A stretch of DNA of 5,279 nucleotides. Origin: Coxiellaceae bacterium UBA1530 (lineage in GTDB: Bacteria > Pseudomonadota > Gammaproteobacteria > Coxiellales > Coxiellaceae). The translations under genes and the position numbers were made by a program. The DNA is taken from positions 1 to 5,279 of the forward strand of contig DCQA01000049.1 of NCBI GenBank assembly GCA_002323325.1. Reading direction: 5' to 3'. This document shows, piece after piece, positions 1 to 5,279 of the stretch; the stretch's first letter is position 1, and each line of letters begins with the position of its first letter. The notes beneath the pieces were generated by a model that worked only from the letters and a program-made list of their open reading frames with translations, made no database searches and was not told where the DNA came from.

Positions 1-1518
1 ACGTCGATCCAGCGTACATTCAAATGCTTCGGTTGAGTTAGAAGCAGTAGCGTTATTAAATAATGACTGGTCACTACCCGATGGCTTTACTGATTCGGCA
101 ATCATAGATCCCGCTAATAAAACACCAGGAAACGCGCCGTATAATAATCCTAGATAAACAAATGCTCCCCATGGTCGTTCCTGAATCTTTTTTTCTAAAT
201 AATCCACTGGCTTAATCACTAAGTTATCACGCACTTTTTCAACCGGATAAATCACGGTTCCAATTAAGTTAAATAATAAATGACTCAATGCCACCGTCAT
301 TGCATTACGACGCTTAGATAATGCAGACATCGCAGCAAGGATACCGGTAACCGTTGTTCCCCAGTTAGAACCTATTTGTAATGGGAACATTTGATCGCGA
401 GTAATATAACCATCCAAGTTTAGTGCCGTCAGTACCGACGTGACCACAGAACTTGATTGCATCAAAATCGTTAAGCCACAACCTAGCACGATATTTAAGT
501 ACGGGTTGATATTTAATGAACGCTGAAAGATATCCAAAACTTGTCCTTGGATTAATTGACGTAAAACTTTAGTGAGCGCATAGAGACACACACTGATCGT
601 AAATAATCCCAAAATAATCGACAAGGCACCTGCAGCGGATTCATCTAAACCCATATCTGCAAAAACCCCACCTCCAAGTGCACTTAAGTTAGTACAACTG
701 GCATAGCGTGGGTCCTTTGCAATGGCTTTAATGAAATCTTTATTGGGTGAAATTAATTGTTTCATCAGATCATCGACAATCAGATCAAAAAATTCGTATT
801 CCTCACCACCTCCTGAGTCTGATATACCCTCAGTCATTTTACGTGACACTGTCCAGTAGAAATTTGATGAGGTCTGAAGGATAACAGCAATCATTAAGGA
901 CCACATGTTGAAGAAATCATGCATACTTGATGTCGCAAAACCTTTGGCAAACTGATCATCTTCATCTAATGCTTTTTTGTACCAGAACAAAGCTACCAAG
1001 TTATTTGTCATGGTAGTACCAATGTTGGCCCCAAAAACCATGTACATGGCAAGGAAAGGGTTTAGTTCATTAGCGCCGACTAAACTGACAATGAGCGATG
1101 TGGCTGTCGAAGAGCTTTGTAAGGCAACCGTTATCAACTCGCCAATCGCAATTGCACCCGCAGGGTCATGCACCACGTCAAATAAACCCGCTGAATCACG
1201 ACCGCCTGCAACTTTAGCGCCATTACCCACAAGCTTTAGACCCACCACAAAGCAATATAGCAATGTTGGCACACTGATGACACGTGCTGTAGTCAATAAA
1301 GTTGAAGGGCGATTTGCCTCTCCCTCTGAAGACAACGTACCCCAATCAGATGAACCATCATCTGAACCATTGGGTGTATTTCCCGGTATTTCATTATCGC
1401 GGAAGGTTAACTCAACCTCACCTGACACAACACCTTGCTCAATATCTCCTTGATTAGCATCCACTCCATTAAGTTCATTATATGAATCTTGCAACGCACC
1501 CTCATCTTTACCCTTCAA
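1..1518 (-). CDS. nptA: Sodium-dependent phosphate cotransporter, NptA/SLC34 type (Na/Pi-cotransporter family), C-terminus cut by window edge
   Basis: This is an inner-membrane symporter expected to import inorganic phosphate with sodium. The visible 506 residues carry the inverted-repeat signature of the family twice. The first copy has QSSSTATS at about 134-141 and GANIGTTMTN at 163-172. The second has QSSSVVTS at 354-361 and GSNWGTTVT at 383-391. A HDFFN motif at about 200-204 matches the region after the first repeat in SLC34-type proteins. Hydrophobic segments lie near 75-102, 123-145, 150-168, 205-222, 296-320, 340-363, 402-425 and 449-473. A soluble, acidic loop of about 70 residues (223-292) separates the halves. 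The first 70 residues are hydrophilic, rich in Asp, Glu, Gly and Ser, and precede the first helix. The start is TTG at 1518: it has AAGGAG six bases upstream, an in-frame TAA lies just before it, and the first in-frame ATG is far inside the gene. At more than 506 residues it is longer than the Vibrio NptA I recall (about 380). Substrate is inferred from family. Confidence 0.93.
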   Translation of the reverse strand, partial: MKGKDEGALQDSYNELNGVDANQGDIEQGVVSGEVELTFRDNEIPGNTPNGSDDGSSDWGTLSSEGEANRPSTLLTTARVISVPTLLYCFVVGLKLVGNGAKVAGGRDSAGLFDVVHDPAGAIAIGELITVALQSSSTATSLIVSLVGANELNPFLAMYMVFGANIGTTMTNNLVALFWYKKALDEDDQFAKGFATSSMHDFFNMWSLMIAVILQTSSNFYWTVSRKMTEGISDSGGGEEYEFFDLIVDDLMKQLISPNKDFIKAIAKDPRYASCTNLSALGGGVFADMGLDESAAGALSIILGLFTISVCLYALTKVLRQLIQGQVLDIFQRSLNINPYLNIVLGCGLTILMQSSSVVTSVLTALNLDGYITRDQMFPLQIGSNWGTTVTGILAAMSALSKRRNAMTVALSHLLFNLIGTVIYPVEKVRDNLVIKPVDYLEKKIQERPWGAFVYLGLLYGAFPGVLLAGSMIAESVKPSGSDQSLFNNATASNSTEAFECTLDRR

Positions 1519-1524
1519 TGTAAT

Positions 1525-1530
1525 CTCCTT
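1525..1530 (-). promoter_or_regulatory. Shine-Dalgarno site that fixes the TTG start of the phosphate cotransporter gene
   Basis: On the minus strand this reads AAGGAG, followed by six bases and then TTG at 1518-1516. No ATG exists in this frame near the N-terminus, and the reading frame is closed by TAA seven codons upstream. The strong site therefore makes TTG the best start. An in-frame GTG (the Val of the VDAN segment, near residue 18) lacks a comparable site. Confidence 0.8.
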
Positions 1531-1545
1531 GATTTATAGATGACG

Positions 1546-1576
1546 AATATAAAAAATTCCGTTTAAAAACCGGCAA
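1546..1576 (-). promoter_or_regulatory. Weak candidate promoter of the phosphate cotransporter gene
   Basis: On the minus strand TTGCCG (1576-1571) is followed after 19 bases by TATATT (1551-1546). This would give a leader of roughly 20 bases before the TTG start. The hexamers are acceptable but the spacing is longer than the preferred 17. The surrounding DNA is so AT-rich that -10-like boxes are expected by chance. An imperfect palindrome (CCGTTTAAAAACCGG on the plus strand, 1559-1573) overlaps the proposed -35 box and could be an operator. Both are guesses from pattern only. Confidence 0.25.
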
Positions 1577-1776
1577 CATCCTAGCAAAATAAAAAAAATT
1601 AAAATAGGTGATAAATATCCGCATTAATAGATCGAATATAACAAAAAAAAAGTCTGTTTCTTTATAAATCAATACTGAAATTAATGGACAAAGCCATCTA
1701 TTTAATTGGCAAAAAAAAATCAAAATCAGCATGTTAATCCACAAAATAAATAAAAGATTAAGATAATATTATTTTT

Positions 1777-1791
1777 TACAATACTATTGTA
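1777..1791. repeat. Perfect 15-base odd palindrome, possible operator
   Basis: The sequence TACAATA-C-TATTGTA has seven-base arms around a single central C. It lies about 260 bases upstream of the cotransporter start and just ahead of the plus-strand open stretch at 1804-2058. On the plus strand it overlaps TTTACA (1775-1780), a passable -35 hexamer, with TACACT 15 bases further on. The symmetry would fit a dimeric regulator, but in DNA this AT-rich a chance palindrome is quite possible. No regulator family can be named from it. Confidence 0.35.
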
Positions 1792-1803
1792 TCGCTACAC
1801 TAA

Positions 1804-2058
1804 GGAACAAAAAAATACCTAACAACAATCAATATCAAAAGAGCTGTAAACCATCTTTTCGAATACAGAGAATGTCTCAATATCGCTCCATGTAAGATTG
1901 ATCATGATAAACTATGCAAGAAGATATCCAAGAAACTAGCAATAGCTGAAGCGTATTTAATGGGTAAGCAAAAACACCACAAAGAGCAAGTAGCAGAAAA
2001 TAATCAAATTAATTTCAATTACAGAAAAAATAGATACTTAAGCTTTGATCTTCTATGA
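1804..2058 (+). pseudogene. Unrecognised start-less open stretch, possible gene remnant
   Basis: The plus strand is open from just after TAA at 1801-1803 to TGA at 2056-2058, 85 codons in very AT-rich DNA where stops should be frequent. The translation looks protein-like and lysine-rich, with segments such as NHLFEYRECLNIAPCKI and KISKKLAIAEAYLMGKQ that could form amphipathic helices. There is no ATG, GTG or TTG in frame until ATG at 1960, which would leave only 32 residues and has no clear ribosome site. The neighbouring frame is open from 1754 to an A7 run at 1809-1815, so a one-base slip or indel there would extend the stretch upstream. The last 40 bases overlap the 3' end of the convergent flippase gene. 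I recognise no family. It may be the tail of a decayed gene or a chance opening. Confidence 0.25.
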
Positions 2059-3338
2059 ACATAGATAAATAAGCTATATTTTGCAATATTATTAATAATG
2101 ACCACACTCCAAACCATGCCTGTTAAATTATAGAAATAATATGCAAAAGGACAAACAAAAACTACAAGTAATATATTTAAATTTGTCTGTAATAGGAGGA
2201 TTTTATGGTAACCATAGTAGAGAGGATCATACACACACAGTGATGGAATCACGGAAAAGACAGAACCTATGACATAAATATCGAGCTGACCTGCATGTTG
2301 CACATAATCATCACCAAATAAATGAAGTATTTGTTTTGAATAAGCTAGAATAATAATTGAAAAGACAGCTAGAAAGACGATCTGGATAAGATTGCATAGA
2401 TTAAGATTTCTTTGATTGACTTTTGGATCGAGTTTAGCCGCAAGACGAGGCTTTATGATCGTTTTTACCATATTAACTATAGAGTAAACTAGACCTACAA
2501 TAACAAGAAAAGAACTATAATATCCAACTTGTTTCTCACCATGCGAACCAATAATCTCTACAATCAATAAATCTAAAAACTGAAAAAGTTTTGTTGCTGA
2601 GTTATTCATTAAAAGTACCTTGCTATATCCTAGCCAATCTGAAGAATCCTCAGCCTTTAATAATTTCCTAGAACTAAGGAAATTTCTAATTCGATTTCGA
2701 TAAAAAAATATAATTAACAGCATAGAGATCATGAAATAGAAGAGTGACGTGACTATCAATACTAAAGCTAAATCTAATACGTCGAGACCAATAGTGCTTT
2801 CAACATTAAAAAAGACAACAAATGAAAATAAAGCGATTAGATTAAATAATATATTAGAGATAATTGATGAAACTATAGTACTTCTCAATGCTAGAAAAAT
2901 ACTTCCGATCATCACGGCTAATGCGGCAGATGGTACTGCGAGCTGTGCATATACGGCCATATGATAGTTTTTTAGGTGATTAATATTGTAATGAATCATC
3001 AAGGCAATGATAAGTATCAATATTATACAAAGCGGAAAAAAAATCAGTATAGAATTCCTAATGATTTTCATATTCCAATGAAGGTAGCTCCCTGCTGAAG
3101 AGTCATCATTTTCAGATGCATATCTCGTAAAATACTTTGACACGGCCATATTAGTCCCAAATAACACGAAAGGTACTGTTACCCAAATAAATCGTATTGC
3201 GAGAGAGAAATCTCCATATAAGGCTGCGTCAATATGATTCGAAACGTAAGTATTGAACAGAAATTTGATTGCATAGGATAATAAACCAAAAGCGATCAAA
3301 CCTAATATTCCATTAACCCTTAGAACGTCCGACCGCAT
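2019..3338 (-). CDS. Oligosaccharide flippase family membrane protein (Wzx/MATE-like, polysaccharide biosynthesis type)
   Basis: A 439-residue polytopic inner-membrane protein of the multidrug/oligosaccharidyl-lipid/polysaccharide superfamily, whose members flip lipid-linked sugar units for O-antigen, capsule or exopolysaccharide assembly. About twelve hydrophobic segments are visible: near 10-30, 46-66, 93-116, 127-150, 156-178, 188-213, 245-264, 272-293, 315-334, 353-371, 381-403 and 405-425. Family-like features are YGDFSLA at 41-47 in the first loop, a GTNMAVSKYF-type segment at 61-70, and LFGDDY at 340-345 after the ninth helix. Length and helix count fit the family, and the C-terminus is short and basic. 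An ATG at 3371 would add eleven residues but has no spaced ribosome site. The ATG at 3338 has AGGGAG six bases upstream and is preferred. No glycosyltransferase, polymerase or sugar-nucleotide gene is in the window, so its substrate cannot be inferred. The gene is clearly AT-richer than pyrG or the cotransporter, as is common for transferred polysaccharide genes. Confidence 0.85.
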   Translation of the reverse strand: MRSDVLRVNGILGLIAFGLLSYAIKFLFNTYVSNHIDAALYGDFSLAIRFIWVTVPFVLFGTNMAVSKYFTRYASENDDSSAGSYLHWNMKIIRNSILIFFPLCIILILIIALMIHYNINHLKNYHMAVYAQLAVPSAALAVMIGSIFLALRSTIVSSIISNILFNLIALFSFVVFFNVESTIGLDVLDLALVLIVTSLFYFMISMLLIIFFYRNRIRNFLSSRKLLKAEDSSDWLGYSKVLLMNNSATKLFQFLDLLIVEIIGSHGEKQVGYYSSFLVIVGLVYSIVNMVKTIIKPRLAAKLDPKVNQRNLNLCNLIQIVFLAVFSIIILAYSKQILHLFGDDYVQHAGQLDIYVIGSVFSVIPSLCVYDPLYYGYHKILLLQTNLNILLVVFVCPFAYYFYNLTGMVWSVVIINNIAKYSLFIYVHRRSKLKYLFFL

Positions 3339-3344
3339 GTAAAT

Positions 3345-3350
3345 CTCCCT
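3345..3350 (-). promoter_or_regulatory. Shine-Dalgarno site that supports the internal ATG of the flippase
   Basis: The minus strand reads AGGGAG, six bases, then ATG at 3338-3336. The more upstream ATG at 3371 is preceded directly by GGGGA with no spacer, which is poor for initiation. The cotransporter gene uses the same layout (a purine-rich hexamer six bases before its start), which supports this choice. Confidence 0.75.
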
Positions 3351-3615
3351 AAAAATCCTTTTTTTTTGCATTCCCCGGATGATTAATGCTTTACATCCCT
3401 AAATTTTTAAACCATATACGGAATATTGTTTTATATTTACAAAATGTCCTCGCAACGCATTATTACAAAATAACATACGAAGAAATAACACTGTATTTAT
3501 TCGGTTAATAATACCTAACACTGAAAAAATAGTATGAGTATAAATAACCAAGAGTAAAACATAATGCCGCGAAAAAAATAGGTGTTACACATAAACCTGA
3601 GAACCGAGATATAAA

Positions 3616-3646
3616 ATAATCTACTATCATCTTAGGAGAAGATTAT
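3616..3646 (-). terminator. Weak hairpin downstream of pyrG, doubtful terminator
   Basis: Seven-base perfect arms (plus-strand ATAATCT at 3616-3622 and AGATTAT at 3640-3646) enclose a 17-base loop. On the minus-strand transcript the stem is followed by a short T run. It begins about 28 bases past the pyrG stop. The stem contains only one G-C pair, and a competing five-base stem (3629-3633 with 3639-3643) uses part of the same bases. Efficient intrinsic termination is doubtful, and some readthrough into the flippase is possible. Confidence 0.2.
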
Positions 3647-3674
3647 AAATATTATGCCATTCAAGCTGAGTCAC

Positions 3675-5279
3675 TTACCGCAACATAGCACCAACAAATC
3701 CTAAAAATAAAGGATGAGCATCACGAGGATTAGAAGTAAACTCTGGATGGAACTGACAGGCAATATACCAAGGATGATCTGGTATCTCGACTACCTCAAC
3801 TAATTGCCCGTCAACTGATTGACCAGAAACACGCAATCCTGCTGCTTCTATGGATTCAACGTATGCTGGATTAACTTCATAACGATGACGATGTCGTTCA
3901 GTAATTTTTTCAGAACCATACAACTCAGCAGCCTTAGAACCTGGCTGCAGATGACACACTTGAGCGCCTAAACGCATTGTCCCACCAACATCTTGATCTT
4001 TATCACGCAGCTCCTTTTCACCGGATTGATTCACCCATTCATTAGCCATGGCAATCACAGGATGTAATACCTTTTCATCAAACTCGGTGCTATTCGCTTC
4101 TTTCATCGCTAGGCAATGACGTGCAAATTCAATCACCGCAATCTGTAAGCCTAAACAAATTCCTAAAAAGGGCACGTTATTTTCTCGTGCGTATTGCGCG
4201 GCCATCACCTTGCCTTCAACGCCACGCACACCAAAACCACCAGGAACTAAAATACCATCAGCATGCTCTAATAAAGTAACGCCCTCTTGCTCCAACGCTT
4301 CTGAATCAACATATTCTATATTCACCTTAGTTTGAGTATGAATACCGGCATGAATCAGGGCTTCATTCAGTGATTTATAAGCATCTGCATAATCAATGTA
4401 TTTACCGACCATGATTAAAGTCACTGATTGCTTTGGATGCTTATGCCAGTCAACCACCTGCTGCCATGCTGATAAGTTAGCTGATGAACACTCTAACTGT
4501 AATTTCTTCCCTATACGTTCACCCATCCCTTGTTGCTGTAACAATAAGGGGATTTCATAAATGCTACTCACATCTTGCAAAGAAAAAACATCATCGATGG
4601 CGACATTGGTAAACAAGGCAATTTTCTTGCGGCATTCATCAGATAATTCATCTTGCGACCGACAGGCCAATATATCTGGCTGTATTCCGATTGAACGTAG
4701 CTCTTTAACAGAGTGTTGCGTAGGTTTAGTTTTAATCTCTCCAGATACCGCTATGTAGGGAACCAAGGTTAAATGTACAAATAATGTATGCTCCGCTCCG
4801 CGCTCAATGCGCAATTGGCGAATGGCTTCGAGATATGGCAGTGACTCAATATCACCGACTGTGCCACCAATTTCTATTAAAGCCACATCGGCACCTTCAG
4901 AACCCTCAGCAATCTTGGCTTTGATGGCATCCGTGATATGCGGAATCACTTGAACTGTCGCACCAAGATATTTCCCCTGACGCTCTTTGCGAATCACCTC
5001 AGCATACACTTGACCTGTCGTAAAATTATTCTTACGGGTCATTTTAGTACGAACAAACCGCTCATAGTGCCCTAAGTCTAAATCCGTTTCCGTACCATCT
5101 TCAGTAACAAAAACCTCACCATGCTGGAAAGGACTCATAGTCCCCGGATCAACGTTGATATAAGGATCCAACTTCATCATGGTAATGCGAAGATTTTGTG
5201 ACTCCAGAATCGCCCCTAAGGACGCAGCAGTAATACCTTTTCCTAAAGAAGAAACCACACCACCAGTAATAAAAATGTA
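3675..5279 (-). CDS. pyrG: CTP synthase (glutamine-hydrolysing), start just beyond the right window edge
   Basis: This enzyme converts UTP to CTP using ATP and ammonia from glutamine, the last step of de novo pyrimidine nucleotide synthesis in the cytoplasm. The visible 534 residues begin YIFITGGVVSSLGKG, so only about four residues (the start codon onward) are missing. The first in-frame GTG (5258-5256) is an internal valine, not the start. The N-terminal amidoligase domain, to about residue 265, holds the SSLGKGI phosphate-binding segment at 10-16, the LDPYINVDPGTMSP block, and the magnesium-binding Asp68 and Glu136 in EIGGTVGDIESLP. The C-terminal class I glutamine amidotransferase domain (about 285-534) has its oxyanion region PGGFGVRG, nucleophile Cys375 in GICLGLQ, and His511 and Glu513 in FHPEF. 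Adding four gives the E. coli numbers 72, 140, 379, 515 and 517, so all catalytic residues are present in register. The C-terminus ends a few residues earlier than in E. coli. The downstream neighbour is a flippase rather than kdsA or eno, the usual gammaproteobacterial partners. Confidence 0.99.
   Translation of the reverse strand, partial: YIFITGGVVSSLGKGITAASLGAILESQNLRITMMKLDPYINVDPGTMSPFQHGEVFVTEDGTETDLDLGHYERFVRTKMTRKNNFTTGQVYAEVIRKERQGKYLGATVQVIPHITDAIKAKIAEGSEGADVALIEIGGTVGDIESLPYLEAIRQLRIERGAEHTLFVHLTLVPYIAVSGEIKTKPTQHSVKELRSIGIQPDILACRSQDELSDECRKKIALFTNVAIDDVFSLQDVSSIYEIPLLLQQQGMGERIGKKLQLECSSANLSAWQQVVDWHKHPKQSVTLIMVGKYIDYADAYKSLNEALIHAGIHTQTKVNIEYVDSEALEQEGVTLLEHADGILVPGGFGVRGVEGKVMAAQYARENNVPFLGICLGLQIAVIEFARHCLAMKEANSTEFDEKVLHPVIAMANEWVNQSGEKELRDKDQDVGGTMRLGAQVCHLQPGSKAAELYGSEKITERHRHRYEVNPAYVESIEAAGLRVSGQSVDGQLVEVVEIPDHPWYIACQFHPEFTSNPRDAHPLFLGFVGAMLR

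Larger units (their letters stand above)
1519..2018. other. AT-rich intergenic region between the flippase and phosphate cotransporter genes
   Basis: About 500 bases with no gene I can name. The part from 1540 to 1780 is dominated by A and T runs and should contain the promoter of the leftward cotransporter gene. A perfect odd palindrome sits at 1777-1791. From 1804 the plus strand is open for 85 codons without a usual start, listed separately. Just past the flippase stop I found no GC-rich hairpin followed by a T run on the minus strand, so no flippase terminator can be marked. No tRNA-like or insertion-sequence end was recognised. Confidence 0.7.
3339..3674. other. AT-rich intergenic region between pyrG and the flippase gene
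   Basis: About 336 bases with no convincing gene on either strand. It presumably carries the flippase promoter. The best minus-strand candidates are TTGTAA (3442-3437), 18 bases, TATATG (3418-3413), or TTGCGA (3455-3450), 16 bases, TAAAAC (3433-3428). Both match the consensus only partly and are weak in this base composition. A short palindrome GTGT-T-ACAC lies within 3580-3592. A weak hairpin after pyrG is listed separately. No tRNA, riboswitch or repeat family was recognised. Confidence 0.65.

Noticed and set aside
977..1453. Plus-strand 158-codon open frame
   Set aside because: It lies wholly antisense to the cotransporter, whose minus-strand frame carries clear family motifs, and its translation resembles no protein I know.
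1508..1744. Minus-strand 78-codon frame as an annotated gene
   Set aside because: Its starts lack a good ribosome site, its composition is what T-rich DNA gives, and it overlaps the better supported cotransporter start. I kept it only as a low-interest finding.
1519..2018. Transposon or insertion-sequence remnant in the spacer
   Set aside because: I looked for terminal inverted repeats, a target duplication and transposase motifs (such as a DDE pattern) and saw none that hold up.
2749..2964. Plus-strand 71-codon open frame
   Set aside because: It is antisense inside the flippase and has no independent support.
3654..3704. Short plus-strand frame beginning at ATG 3654 with an AGGAG upstream
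   Set aside because: The AGGAG (3634-3638) is 15 bases from the ATG, too far for normal initiation, and the 16-codon frame runs into the 3' end of pyrG.
4561..4758. Plus-strand 65-codon open frame
   Set aside because: It is antisense inside pyrG, a highly conserved gene, and has no independent support.
5256..5258. GTG as the start of pyrG
   Set aside because: The frame continues upstream to the window edge as YIFITGG, the conserved N-terminal segment of CTP synthase, so this codon is an internal valine.

Overview
The window looks like a piece of a gammaproteobacterial chromosome. The main reason is the CTP synthase at the right end, whose catalytic residues fall at the same spacing as in the E. 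coli enzyme. This is an inference from remembered family sequences, and genus is not assignable. Everything confidently coding lies on the minus strand, so transcription runs from right to left.

Layout, right to left. (1) 3675-5279: pyrG, CTP synthase, missing only about its first four residues beyond the right edge. (2) 3339-3674: an AT-rich spacer with no convincing gene, a weak hairpin after pyrG and weak promoter-like sequences. (3) 2019-3338: a 12-helix membrane protein of the oligosaccharide flippase (Wzx/MATE-like) superfamily, markedly AT-richer than its neighbours. Its start is best placed at an internal ATG that has a Shine-Dalgarno (SD) sequence. (4) 1519-2018: a roughly 500-base very AT-rich spacer. 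It holds a 15-base palindrome, an unexplained 85-codon open stretch on the plus strand without a proper start, and the regulatory region of the next gene. (5) 1-1518: a sodium/phosphate cotransporter of the NptA/SLC34 type. It has a TTG start, a long acidic N-terminal extension and its C-terminus off the left edge.

The three genes do not form an obvious pathway. PyrG makes CTP, the flippase moves lipid-linked glycans across the inner membrane, and the transporter imports phosphate with sodium. The spacers of about 340 and 500 bases argue against one tight operon. The likeliest reading is a conserved housekeeping gene followed by accessory genes, with the AT-rich flippase and its flanking debris as a possible insertion. 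I see no RNA gene, CRISPR array, complete insertion sequence or recognisable defence system. The most unusual points are the isolated flippase, the start-less open stretch at 1804-2058 and the extended phosphate transporter.
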